Shown piece after piece: positions 43,900 through 52,225 of a stretch of 64,000 nucleotides of DNA. Position 1 is the stretch's first letter; the number at the start of each line of letters is the position of its first letter. A program made the translations under genes and the position numbers. The stretch covers positions 1 through 64,000 of the forward strand of contig NZ_JFHC01000031.1 of assembly GCF_000698595.1 (NCBI RefSeq), in the 5' to 3' direction. This DNA comes from Caballeronia glathei (GTDB lineage: Bacteria; Pseudomonadota; Gammaproteobacteria; Burkholderiales; Burkholderiaceae). A model generated the notes under the pieces. That model was not told where the DNA came from and did no database searches. It worked only from the letters and a program-made list of their open reading frames with translations.

Positions 43900-45065
43900 G
43901 ATTGGCCGTCGAGCACTTCGGTCAACCACTGGTTCGTGATCTCGAAGCGGAAGATCGGGTTTTCCGCCGGCGGAACGTCGGTGAAGCGAATGTTCCAGTA
44001 CACCTTGCCCTGCTCCAGCTGCGAGGCCGTGTTGAGCTCCGGATCGGCATACACCTCGAAGTTGATCAGCGCACCCTGATTTTTCAGATCGCGCATGAAC
44101 GCCTGCAGGCCCTTCGTCACGTCGTCGACGTAGGTCGCGGTGATCCCGCGGTCGACGGCCCACTTGTGACCGGCGAGCACCGCGTCCATCACGATGTCGA
44201 GGGTGCGCACGCGCGTAACGAACGACCACTTCGAATCAGCGGACAGTGTGCGGTTGCCCCACAGGCGATAACCGCCATCGCGAATGATCGTGGCAATAAA
44301 CGCGTTGTTGAGCAGATTCGCGCGGCAGGTCTCGTCGCCATCGAGAAACTCGATCGGGCGCGTGGTGCCCGTGATATCGACGATCTCCTTGTTCGACGGT
44401 GAAGCCCAGAAACCGATGTTGGCGTCCGTCTGGCAGAAGAGCCCGGCGGCGATCGATGACGCGGGAGCGGCGACGTCGGCGTTGGCCGTGGTGTCCCAGT
44501 ACGTCACGCCGGGGTCGACCATGTAGAGGCGCTTGCTGCCGAAGTTCGCCGCGTAAGCGATGGCCGCTTCATCGTCGGTGTTGGGGCCGTCGATGATGCC
44601 GATCGCCCGCAGCTTTCCAGCGAGCGAGTCCATCGCGGTGGCGACGGCCTGCGTGGCGGAGAAGCCCGGTGCAATGAGCAGGCGTGGCTGCACGTTGTAC
44701 TTTGACTTGGCGTCGAGCATCGTCTGCAGGCCGGTGCGCGCACCACCCGCGCTGACCCCGCCAATGATCGCCGAGGTGAGCGCAGCCGGATCTTCGCCCG
44801 CGGCCACCCCGGTGGCGACAATGACCGCCTTGCTCTGCGCATAGATCGCGCGGGCAGCCTGAGCGATCGCGCTGCCCTCGCCAAACGCGGCCACTGCTTC
44901 ACGGTAGCTTGTCAGCTGGGTCGGCACATTTGGCGCTGCCAGGTCCGCGCCCGGCGTATAGGTACTGACAAGGCCGACGATCGACGAGGACGGCACGGCG
45001 ATGGTGCGCGGCCCGGTGTCGACCAGCGACACGGTCACGCCGTGGAAAAACGATGTTGCACTCAT
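43893..45065 (-). CDS. P2-like tail sheath protein FI
   Basis: 390 residues; start at the ATG after GGAGAGACTTA. It begins MSATSFFHGVTVSLVDTGPR and has the gpFI segments AAIAYAANFGSKRLYMVDPG and GGYRLWGNRTLSADSKWSFV. The sheath is the contractile outer tube of the tail. It is separated from the upstream fibre-assembly gene by a terminator and followed by the tube gene FII. Confidence 0.94.
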   Translation of the reverse strand: MSATSFFHGVTVSLVDTGPRTIAVPSSSIVGLVSTYTPGADLAAPNVPTQLTSYREAVAAFGEGSAIAQAARAIYAQSKAVIVATGVAAGEDPAALTSAIIGGVSAGGARTGLQTMLDAKSKYNVQPRLLIAPGFSATQAVATAMDSLAGKLRAIGIIDGPNTDDEAAIAYAANFGSKRLYMVDPGVTYWDTTANADVAAPASSIAAGLFCQTDANIGFWASPSNKEIVDITGTTRPIEFLDGDETCRANLLNNAFIATIIRDGGYRLWGNRTLSADSKWSFVTRVRTLDIVMDAVLAGHKWAVDRGITATYVDDVTKGLQAFMRDLKNQGALINFEVYADPELNTASQLEQGKVYWNIRFTDVPPAENPIFRFEITNQWLTEVLDGQSQ

Positions 45066-45076
45066 TAAGTCTCTCC

Positions 45077-45113
45077 AAAAAAAGAGCGCCCCAAAACACT
45101 CTCCGGGGCGCTC
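45077..45113 (-). terminator. Terminator between the fibre-assembly gene and FI
   Basis: Perfect arms GAGCGCCCC (45084-45092) and GGGGCGCTC (45105-45113); seven T residues follow on the minus strand, overlapping the FI ribosome-binding region. Confidence 0.85.
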
Positions 45114-45132
45114 ATTGGTGGGGGGTACCGCG

Positions 45133-46005
45133 TCAGACGGCCGGGGCCTCTTCCTGCCCGGACGAATCGTCGGCCGGCCGTGTTGGGGTTTCCAGAATCG
45201 GCGTCGGCGGTGGCTCGTAGGGCGCGGGCTCCTCGGGCCATACAACGGCGAGCGGGAACGTCTCGCGGGCGATCGCGCGCTTAAGGGCGTCCTGATAGGC
45301 CGTCCATGCTTGGAGCGTGTAATACCCCTCGGCATCGAGCGCGCCGGCCACCAGAGCGTCGGCTTTGCCTTCGAGCATCACCTCGGCCTTCGCCATGCGA
45401 ACGTCAAACTCGGCCATTGCCGGCGCACTGGCCTCGGCGAACGGGATCGGATCGCTCGGCCAGGTTACGGCGCCGGGGAACTCTTCGCGCTGAATGGCGC
45501 GCACCAGGTCGAGTTGATAGGCCGACCAGGCGCGAAAGAAATAGGCTTCTTCGATCGACAGCAAGCCGGCCGCGAGTGCGTCGGCCTTGCCCGCGTTCAT
45601 CGTGCGAGCGCGAGCCATGCGCATATCGAATTCGCCCATTGCCGCCGCGCGAACCTTTTGAGCGATCACGGCCGGATCGACTTGCCAGGCATCATCGCGC
45701 CAGGTGTATTCGTCCGACGGGCGCGGTGTTTCTGTCAAGCCGTTTTCAGCGGGCGCAGTGCCGGCGACGAGAATTTCGGCCGCTTCGCCGTTGCTCTGGC
45801 GGTACAGCATCCGGCCCCGATAGTCCGGCAAAAGCGTCCAGGCGCCATTGCGATAGAACGGCCAGGAAAGTGGCGTGCGCGCCGGCAGCTCGTCGGCGGT
45901 GCTGAATGCGGGAATGAGCCAGCGGTCGAGGTTGAGAGGGTCCGAGTCGGCAAGCCGGCTCGAAATGTATTCGCCGGTCGTGGCGTCGTATTGATGAATC
46001 AGCAT
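45133..46005 (-). CDS. Tail fibre assembly protein with internally duplicated C-terminal repeat
   Basis: 290 residues. The N-terminal half has a Tfa-like opening (MLIHQYDATTGEYISSRLAD). The C-terminal half contains two related ~60-residue repeats: GEFDMRMARARTMNAGKADA (from about 124) and AEFDVRMAKAEVMLEGKADA (from about 196), each ending in a WPSDP/WPEEP motif. Single-copy versions are common in Burkholderia phages; the doubled form suggests unequal recombination. It acts as a chaperone for the fibre encoded just upstream. Confidence 0.85.
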   Translation of the reverse strand: MLIHQYDATTGEYISSRLADSDPLNLDRWLIPAFSTADELPARTPLSWPFYRNGAWTLLPDYRGRMLYRQSNGEAAEILVAGTAPAENGLTETPRPSDEYTWRDDAWQVDPAVIAQKVRAAAMGEFDMRMARARTMNAGKADALAAGLLSIEEAYFFRAWSAYQLDLVRAIQREEFPGAVTWPSDPIPFAEASAPAMAEFDVRMAKAEVMLEGKADALVAGALDAEGYYTLQAWTAYQDALKRAIARETFPLAVVWPEEPAPYEPPPTPILETPTRPADDSSGQEEAPAV

Positions 46006-46015
46006 GGTCGAGTCC

Positions 46016-47593
46016 TCAGTAAGCTCGGATCAGGGCAAGCAGGGCGATATTTCTCGGCCGTGCTTCGCCGCCGCCGTCGCCGTTGACGGTGATTCCATGA
46101 GTGTGAGTCCCAGCGCCGCCGATGCCGACGTTATGGCCGTGCGTGCCGGCGCCGTCCGTGTCGAAACCGTGGCCGTGCGCGCCGCTCCAGCTTGTGTATG
46201 GATAGCGCGGCACGGTGTCGATCGAGAATTGCGAGCTAGCGCCGACGCCTCGGTCGCTGTCTACTACGTAAATCGGTACCGGTTGATCTAACACGTGCTG
46301 GTGATCGCCGATTGCATACGTGTTGCCGTGGTGCCCGTGCCAGCCTTGCGAATCGGTCCATGCGGTGTGCACATGATCGCCCACAGCCGCGGCGCTCGCC
46401 CCATGCGCGTGCCAGATGTTTTGTGAGCCTTGTGTGAAGCCGATGCCTCGGCTTGCATCGACGCCGCGCGCGTCGTCCCAACAGCGCAGGAATTCGCCGC
46501 GCAGCTCCGGGATTCGAAAGGTCGTCGCGCCGTTGCCGGTCGAGAAACAGCCCCACCAGCCCGCCGACCAATTCGCCTCAGCGACGATCGCGCCGCTCGC
46601 CTGGGCGTACGCCCACAGCGCCGGATAGTCGGCGCGATTCAATAACGCGCCGTTGCACTTGAGAAAGCCAGCGCGGGCGGTCGTGCGGGGCTCGAGCACG
46701 ATGCTTCCGACAGAGGCCGACGCGATCGCGGTGACGACAAACTCGGTCGTCGCGGCGCGCTTCGACGAATCGCCCGCCACCGGCGTTTGCGCCGTGATCG
46801 GGCCGGCGACTTGCAACAAGCCGATGCCGTCATCGTTCGCCGGGCCGACCAGCACGCGCCCGCTCGGCAGCGCACGGGCCGCAACGTTGTTGCCCGCGAC
46901 GATTGCGGCGATGCCGTCGGCCGCTTGCGAGCCGAGATAGGCGTGTCCGTCCGAGTAGAAATATGCGTTGGTCGCATCCGACCAGATATTCCCGCGCTTC
47001 GTGCCGGCGCCGAAACTCGAATTCTTCGCGGTGATCGGGCCGGTGAAATCGGCGCCCGTGAGCGCGGCGTATCGCATCGCGGCCGTCTTGGGCGTGACAG
47101 CGCGCAATGCGTCGGTGCCAGCGTTGACTTCGACTTGCGTCGCCAGCTCGATCACGCCCGGCACTTCGGTCGTCGCCGGCGGGTTCAGAAACGTCGCGTC
47201 GCCGAACGTGAGTGCTGCCGCGTCCATCGTCGCGAATTGAATGTCAACCGACAGCAGCAGCATTGCGGCTGGCGACTTTTCCATGATCGGCGTCGCTTGG
47301 CTGTAGACGCCGAGCAGCACATCGTTTTCGAGGTACAGGCCTAACCCGAACAGCGTGTACTGGTCGGACGTATCGTCCTGCATCGTCACATGCACCGTGT
47401 CGGGCGCGATGTTCTCGCCGCCGAACGTGGCGATGCGCTTGAGCTCATTCGGCAGCGTCGTCAGTCCGCGGTCGGTCGAGAATACCGCCGTGGCGAGGCC
47501 AATCCGGACGATCTTGTGTGCGTTCGTGCCGTCATTGCCGGGGGCAACGAGTGCCGCGCGGCCGGCGTCCGTTACGGTGATAAGGCTTCCCAT
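46016..47593 (-). CDS. Tail fibre protein (P2 H-like) with collar and His-rich tip
   Basis: 525 residues. N-terminal P2 H-like baseplate-attachment domain (SLITVTDAGRAALVAPGNDG), a central shaft, then a collar-type domain (GFLKCNGALLNRADYPALWA, FRIPELRGEFLRCWDDARGV). The tip is rich in His-Gly motifs (GWHGHHGNTYAIGDHQH, HGHGFDTDG, GTHGHNVGIG) suggestive of metal-stabilised trimers; that is inference. The C-terminus ARPRNIALLALIRAY is the usual collar ending. It determines host range. Followed by its assembly chaperone. Confidence 0.92.
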   Translation of the reverse strand: MGSLITVTDAGRAALVAPGNDGTNAHKIVRIGLATAVFSTDRGLTTLPNELKRIATFGGENIAPDTVHVTMQDDTSDQYTLFGLGLYLENDVLLGVYSQATPIMEKSPAAMLLLSVDIQFATMDAAALTFGDATFLNPPATTEVPGVIELATQVEVNAGTDALRAVTPKTAAMRYAALTGADFTGPITAKNSSFGAGTKRGNIWSDATNAYFYSDGHAYLGSQAADGIAAIVAGNNVAARALPSGRVLVGPANDDGIGLLQVAGPITAQTPVAGDSSKRAATTEFVVTAIASASVGSIVLEPRTTARAGFLKCNGALLNRADYPALWAYAQASGAIVAEANWSAGWWGCFSTGNGATTFRIPELRGEFLRCWDDARGVDASRGIGFTQGSQNIWHAHGASAAAVGDHVHTAWTDSQGWHGHHGNTYAIGDHQHVLDQPVPIYVVDSDRGVGASSQFSIDTVPRYPYTSWSGAHGHGFDTDGAGTHGHNVGIGGAGTHTHGITVNGDGGGEARPRNIALLALIRAY

Positions 47594-47595
47594 GT

Positions 47596-48141
47596 TCAGA
47601 TATCCGAGAGTGATAGGCGGCGATACAAGGCCGGTCGCACCGCCGCCGCGACACGTTGCGAGCCCTGCATCGATAAACCTTGCGTGAACGTGTAATGCGC
47701 GCTCGCGCGCTTTGAACGCTCGATCTCCGCGATGATGTCGGCAACGTACTCAGCCGTCGGTGGCTGGCCCTCTCGGCCGCTTACTGTCATCACGATGTCA
47801 AACGTGCCGGGCGTCCCCGGAGGCTCCAACTCGAACCACTCACGAAGCGCCACGTTGCCGCCAAACGAGGAGACGACTTCCCTCACCGATGCGGCCGTGC
47901 CCCGCCTACGAGCGATCGGAATCGCGGCCTTCACGCGCGCACGCTTGACCTGCTCCGGCCAATATTCTTTCCAGGTATCGACGCCGAGGTGCCACGCAAG
48001 CCAAGGCAGCAGCGCGAGCGGTATCGCATCCGGATCCATCAGCGTCGTGATTGGAATCGGAACCTCATGCGTGCATGCATTCGTTGCTGCAAGCGCGCGT
48101 TCGAGCGGAGTCGCGTTGGCGGGCAGTAGGCTATTCGTCAT
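47596..48141 (-). CDS. P2-like tail protein I (baseplate)
   Basis: 181 residues; NSLLPANATPLERALAATNA and IPLALLPWLAWHLGVDTWKE are diagnostic for gpI. It overlaps the end of the J gene by 11 bases and is followed by the fibre gene. It forms part of the baseplate wedge. Confidence 0.93.
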   Translation of the reverse strand: MTNSLLPANATPLERALAATNACTHEVPIPITTLMDPDAIPLALLPWLAWHLGVDTWKEYWPEQVKRARVKAAIPIARRRGTAASVREVVSSFGGNVALREWFELEPPGTPGTFDIVMTVSGREGQPPTAEYVADIIAEIERSKRASAHYTFTQGLSMQGSQRVAAAVRPALYRRLSLSDI

Positions 48142-49015
48142 AGACGCCCCCGTCGATCAGCTCGATATGCGTGCAATACGCCGCCTGCTGCTTTGTCACA
48201 GAGATCGCGTCAGCCGGGGTAAGAAGCACCACTTTTTGCACACCCGCGACGCGTATGGCGGCGTACAAGCCATCTTCCGTCACCTCCATCCCGAGCCTGT
48301 GCATATCGTCCGCATACTGCTGCGCACGCCTATTTGCCTCGGCAAGCGTCACCGAACGGTCCGGACCGGAAAAGAACTTGAGCGTCGCCCGAATTTCGTA
48401 GTGCACAATCTCAGCGCTCTGCACAGTGACTTTGTCGGTGAGCGGACGCACGTCGTCGGAGCGCAAGGCCTCGGTGACGATCCTGATGAGGTCATCGTCC
48501 GCGCTGCCGTCCCCTTCGCGCGACAGGATCGTGACCACGATCTCGCAAGGCGCAGGGCTGATCACCGAGGCCGAGAGCACGCGGCCATCAGCATTGCGTG
48601 CGTGCGATATATAGGCAACCTCGGGGCCCGCGACCGAATAGCCTTGCGGCGCAAGTTGCGTGCGTGCACGCAGATCGTCGTCCCGTTCCTTTACCTCTTC
48701 AACGTGGTTCTCCGGATCGGCCGGGGCAATTGTCAATCGTTGCACGCCAAAGAGCGCCGCGAGGTGCTCGAGATCGGAGCCGGTCGCAAAGGCGAGCATC
48801 ACGGCGCGACCGGCATCGTTCACCCGAGCGCGATAGCGCACTTCGCGGTAAGCCGCTAGCTCCAGCAGTTTCACCACGGGGTCAGACTTAAGGGCAGCGC
48901 TCCAGTCGGAATAGATGCCTTTAAAATTCATGAGCAGGTCCTGATAGATCTCTTCAAAGTCGAGGGTTTCGACCAGATCCGGAGGGTCAATTGCCGTCAA
49001 ATCGATGGTCGTCAC
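48131..49015 (-). CDS. P2-like baseplate assembly protein J
   Basis: 294 residues. LVETLDFEEIYQDLLMNF at the start and the central EVAYISHARNADGRVLSASV fit gpJ. It is part of the baseplate wedge with W and I. The start ATG overlaps the W stop (ATGA). Confidence 0.94.
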   Translation of the reverse strand: MTTIDLTAIDPPDLVETLDFEEIYQDLLMNFKGIYSDWSAALKSDPVVKLLELAAYREVRYRARVNDAGRAVMLAFATGSDLEHLAALFGVQRLTIAPADPENHVEEVKERDDDLRARTQLAPQGYSVAGPEVAYISHARNADGRVLSASVISPAPCEIVVTILSREGDGSADDDLIRIVTEALRSDDVRPLTDKVTVQSAEIVHYEIRATLKFFSGPDRSVTLAEANRRAQQYADDMHRLGMEVTEDGLYAAIRVAGVQKVVLLTPADAISVTKQQAAYCTHIELIDGGVYDE

Positions 49016-49356
49016 GTCGTCACCTCGAACACAATGGCATCACCCTCATACGTGCCCCGGACACAAAATGTCACCGTGCCGCCCACAATTGATACGACTG
49101 AAACGCGCGCGAGTCTGATGCGAGGTTCCCACCGCTCGATCGCGCGAGCGGCTTCGGCCTGCACAGTGGAAATCCATCCGCGCGTGACAGGCAAATCGAC
49201 CATTCTCGGAATATCGGAGCCGTACTCAGGCCGCTCGCGACGCGTGCCCTTTCGCGTCGACAGGATGTCGCCAATACTCTGGCGCAAATGATCGAGCCCG
49301 GTCAGCGGCGCACCCGTCATGCGGTTCATTCCAACCAGTGCTGCGCCGGCGCCCAT
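49012..49356 (-). CDS. P2-like baseplate wedge protein W (GPW_gp25)
   Basis: 114 residues from the ATG at 49356 (GGAG seven bases upstream; a TTG at 49362 is possible). GLDHLRQSIGDILSTRKGTR and RPEYGSDIPRMVDLPVTRGW are the classic gp25-like lysozyme-fold motifs. It nucleates the baseplate wedge. It follows the 70-residue gene by an overlap and is coupled to J. Confidence 0.94.
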   Translation of the reverse strand: MGAGAALVGMNRMTGAPLTGLDHLRQSIGDILSTRKGTRRERPEYGSDIPRMVDLPVTRGWISTVQAEAARAIERWEPRIRLARVSVVSIVGGTVTFCVRGTYEGDAIVFEVTT

Positions 49357-49358
49357 GA

Positions 49359-49571
49359 TCAAACTCCGGCTGCAGTGCGCTCGAAGTCGCCGTGCCGCTC
49401 GAGCTGCTCGATGCGCTCCGCACTCGTCGCGACGATCAGGCTTTTCTCGACCGGTGCGGTGCTTCCGTCGGCAAAGACGAACGTGCGCGATTTGAACGCC
49501 TTGTCGCGAAACGTGACGGTTTGCTCGGCGGCGACGCGCGACGTGCTACTCACTTCGCTTTCTTTCGGCAT
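49359..49571 (-). CDS. Small conserved-position phage tail-module protein, unknown function
   Basis: 70 residues starting at the ATG at 49571 behind TTTGGAGGTCGGAT. Beta-rich composition (TFRDKAFKSRTFVFADGSTA). It lies between V and W, where related phages encode a small protein of unknown role. It overlaps the W start region. Confidence 0.7.
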   Translation of the reverse strand: MPKESEVSSTSRVAAEQTVTFRDKAFKSRTFVFADGSTAPVEKSLIVATSAERIEQLERHGDFERTAAGV

Positions 49572-49704
49572 ATCCGACCTCCAAATAAAAAGGCCTCGCA
49601 CGGATGCAAAGGGCGGGCGCCTCGGCATCGCCGTGCCAACCCTCCCAGTAACCCTCCACAACCCGGAGCAGGAGCTTCACTGTGGAATCGTTCCAATCCA
49701 TACG

Positions 49705-50169
49705 ATGCCGTCCAATATTGAGAAATTCGACAATCTGACCGCGCGCGTATTTGCCTCGCTTTACGAGGCTTTTCCGGTCGAGAAATCACTACAACCCGCC
49801 GATTTCGACATCGGTGCGGAGGCCGCCTTCAACGACGCAGACGCGATCAACGCGCCACTATTGAAAGATGTTGAGTTTTTTGCGAGTACCGTCCGCTGGC
49901 TTGCATCAGCCGGATACCTGGAGTTCCGCACCGAAAGCAATCTGGGAACCTTTTACGACGCGACTCTCACTTCCAAAGGTCTGGAAGTGCTCAAGGCAGT
50001 GCCCGACTCTCTCAAAGATTCGTCCGGCCGCTCGGAGAAGACGCTGGGCGAGTATTTGACCGACTCCGTCAAGGCCGGTGCGGTTGAGGCGATGCGAAAA
50101 GGCGCAAGCTATGCGCTTTCGAGCGGCGCAGCGCTCGCTTGGAACGCAGTGCTTACAGCGGTTCGCTAG
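49705..50169 (+). CDS. Plus-strand gene inside the tail module, winged-helix-like moron candidate
   Basis: 154 residues. The middle looks like a winged helix: LLKDVEFFASTVRWLASAGY then TLTSKGLEVLKAVPDSLKD. The C-terminal 35 residues are Ala-rich and mildly hydrophobic (AMRKGASYALSSGAALAWN). It is transcribed against the late operon and its last 17 bases overlap the 3' end of V. Codon use is good but the ribosome-binding site is weak. A lysogen-expressed moron or regulator is the best inference; no family recognised. Confidence 0.7.
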   Translation: MPSNIEKFDNLTARVFASLYEAFPVEKSLQPADFDIGAEAAFNDADAINAPLLKDVEFFASTVRWLASAGYLEFRTESNLGTFYDATLTSKGLEVLKAVPDSLKDSSGRSEKTLGEYLTDSVKAGAVEAMRKGASYALSSGAALAWNAVLTAVR

Positions 50170-50830
50170 TGGGCGCACCGTCTCCCTGTTCTCGATGTGT
50201 GTGATGCATCAAAGAGACCCCGGCTGCAGTCACATCCTTCGAAAAATGCGCCTCGCCATCGATTTCCGAGGCTGGCCCACCCGCGCTATTGCTACCCGTC
50301 ATACCGCCCTGGAACGTCAGGCGCTTCTGCGTCGTGCTGTCACCGGTGAAGGTGGAGTCCGGCGCATCGACAAGCAGTTTGGGCGTGGTCTGCGTGATGC
50401 CGGCCGTGGTCATCTCCATCTGCGTGTCACCGATGCGAAACACGATTCGCCCGCCCGCCGGCACGGAGAACACGTATTCGTGCGCATCGTGGTCGTAATG
50501 CTCATGTGCGCCGTCCGGATAGTCGGTCACCGTCATGTTCGGCGCCTGGCCGTTCGCACCGCCATGCGTGTCGCTATAAAAGCCGGCCACGACGAAGGCG
50601 CCCGCCAGCGTGCCGGAGGGCGCGAGCACGACCGCCTGCTCGCCCACGGACGGCGGGCACCAGGTTCGCACCCGTCCGGCCGCAACCGTCTTCCACGGCA
50701 ATAGCGCACTCACCCACTCTCCATTGCGCACCCTGCATCGCGGTGGATCGTATTGGACGCTATCGATGAAGCCGGCCTGCACGATGCTCGCTAGCAGGCG
50801 ATCGATCTCGCCGATCTCGTAGTCGCTCAA
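50153..50830 (-). CDS. P2-like baseplate spike/assembly protein V
   Basis: 225 residues; the best start is the TTG at 50830, overlapping the upstream stop (TTGA). RNGEWVSALLPWKTVAAGRV and VGEQAVVLAPSGTLAGAFVV fit the gpV OB-fold region; a beta-helix follows (VFSVPAGGRIVFRIGDTQME), and the apex carries HHTHREQGDGAPTS, an HxH motif as in iron-binding P2-type spikes. It pierces the outer membrane during contraction. Confidence 0.9.
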   Translation of the reverse strand: MSDYEIGEIDRLLASIVQAGFIDSVQYDPPRCRVRNGEWVSALLPWKTVAAGRVRTWCPPSVGEQAVVLAPSGTLAGAFVVAGFYSDTHGGANGQAPNMTVTDYPDGAHEHYDHDAHEYVFSVPAGGRIVFRIGDTQMEMTTAGITQTTPKLLVDAPDSTFTGDSTTQKRLTFQGGMTGSNSAGGPASEIDGEAHFSKDVTAAGVSLMHHTHREQGDGAPTSEPL

Positions 50831-51399
50831 GTTGAATCTCCCTCGCTCGCGCCGATGCCCTGCAGCGTGTCCTGCGGATCCTGCGCCGGATCCCAATACG
50901 CCGACGCGTGCTCGCCACCGATCTCGGGCTCGACGCCCCACACCACTGCCGAGCCGCCCGGCGGGAACGGCGGCATCATGTCGCCCAGGTCGAACTCGTG
51001 CGTCCACTCGACCAGCCACACCAAATAGGTGTCCAGGTGCGGCCTGAACGGATCCTCGGCAATCTGCACGAGCTTCGCGGGCGTCACCGGCAATTCCCAC
51101 GTCTGCGCGTGAATAGCCTGCGCGATGCGTGCAGCCAGTTCGCGCACGCCCAGCTCCGCCTCGTCAGCCATCGGGTCCACGATCGCTCGCGCCTGAAAGC
51201 GGCCGATCAACGACGTCTGGCCGGTACCGGGATCATGCCCTGGCTCCATCTCCGACAGCTCGATCACGATGCACGGCGTCGGGATCTTGCGCCCGAGCTT
51301 CGGATACGCGTCGATGAAGTCCATCCCGGCGACCGCGTCGCGCAGGCCACCGACGATCGCGTCATGCAGTGTCTTGAGGTTATCGAGCACGTCGCGCAT
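50827..51399 (-). CDS. Tail-completion protein in lambda U position (not directly recognised)
   Basis: 190 residues. MRDVLDNLKTLHDAIVGGLR and IPTPCIVIELSEMEPGHDP are consistent with tail terminator/connector proteins, and the C-terminus is acidic and Pro-rich. It occupies the slot between the Z-like protein and V, where lambda-like heads carry gpU. Function is therefore assigned by position only. It overlaps V at TTGA. Confidence 0.6.
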   Translation of the reverse strand: MRDVLDNLKTLHDAIVGGLRDAVAGMDFIDAYPKLGRKIPTPCIVIELSEMEPGHDPGTGQTSLIGRFQARAIVDPMADEAELGVRELAARIAQAIHAQTWELPVTPAKLVQIAEDPFRPHLDTYLVWLVEWTHEFDLGDMMPPFPPGGSAVVWGVEPEIGGEHASAYWDPAQDPQDTLQGIGASEGDST

Positions 51400-51919
51400 T
51401 CCCTATTGCTTTCTGAATTTCATAGTTCACCTCCTGCTTCAGGATCGTCATCAGCCGCGCCTCACACAGTTGCGCGGCCCGCCTGAACGCGGGGTCGCCG
51501 GACGTCGACCAGTCCACCGTCACCATCTCGAACGGCGTGCGGGCCTTGCCGGCCCGACGATAGAGCGGGCCGTCGGGCTTGGCCTGCGTCTGTCGCCACG
51601 CCCCTTCGAAGGTCAATCGCCCGGCCCGCATACCCTTGCCGGTCTTGGTGATTGTCCCGATACGGTGAGCTTCTACGGGATTCAAGCCGAGCCAGACCTT
51701 GCCCGTGTCGGCCGACCGGAGAAAGAAATACAGGCGGCTCTTGATCACCTTCTGCGGGATCTTTGTCGCCGCCGATACCTCTTTACTGGTCTGGCTCTTG
51801 ATCCAGGCGGCGGTCTTGCGAAGCGTGCGCCGCCACGCGGCCTGCATAGCGGCGGACGACAATCCGTCCAAAGCGGCCGTCACTTGCTTGATGTCGATCT
51901 CGACCTTGAGTCGGTCCAT
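51380..51919 (-). CDS. Lambda Z-like minor tail / head-tail connection protein
   Basis: 179 residues from the ATG at 51919, three bases after the upstream stop and preceded by AAGGGG. AAWRRTLRKTAAWIKSQTSK near 30-50 and the basic LRK-rich middle fit the GPZ family. Length is close to lambda gpZ (192). It helps connect tail to head. It overlaps the next gene by 20 bases. Confidence 0.8.
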   Translation of the reverse strand: MDRLKVEIDIKQVTAALDGLSSAAMQAAWRRTLRKTAAWIKSQTSKEVSAATKIPQKVIKSRLYFFLRSADTGKVWLGLNPVEAHRIGTITKTGKGMRAGRLTFEGAWRQTQAKPDGPLYRRAGKARTPFEMVTVDWSTSGDPAFRRAAQLCEARLMTILKQEVNYEIQKAIGNARRAR

Positions 51920-51921
51920 CG

Positions 51922-52215
51922 TCACCCCTTTAAAAGCAACACCGTCCAGCCGGTGCCGTCCGGCTGCAACTCGAAGACGGTGTACCGTTCCTCGCCGACC
52001 TCAACGACGCTGCCTTCGCGCATGCGCACTGCGTCGCTGTCACGCACGCTCACCTGCGGATGATCGAGTTGCGTTCGCTGGTGGCCGAGGTCCGGACCGA
52101 GCCACGGCGCCGCGAACATGCCGGGCACGGGCACGCCGTCGACCTTGATGTCGTCGTCGGCCAGGTCCCGGACCACTGCCGCATCGAGATCCGCAACCAG
52201 GTCGCGGAATGCCAT
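51922..52215 (-). CDS. Lambda FII-like head-tail joining protein
   Basis: 97 residues; beta-rich C-terminus (VVEVGEERYTVFELQPDGTG) fits small head-tail joining proteins. The position right after the capsid gene and before Z matches lambda FII. Assignment rests mostly on size and order. Confidence 0.65.
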   Translation of the reverse strand: MAFRDLVADLDAAVVRDLADDDIKVDGVPVPGMFAAPWLGPDLGHQRTQLDHPQVSVRDSDAVRMREGSVVEVGEERYTVFELQPDGTGWTVLLLKG

Positions 52216-52225
52216 ACGTGACTCC

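Noticed and set aside
49584..49625. Possible terminator upstream of the 70-residue gene
   Set aside because: The T-rich tract is present on the minus strand but the preceding GC-rich segment does not form a convincing stem.
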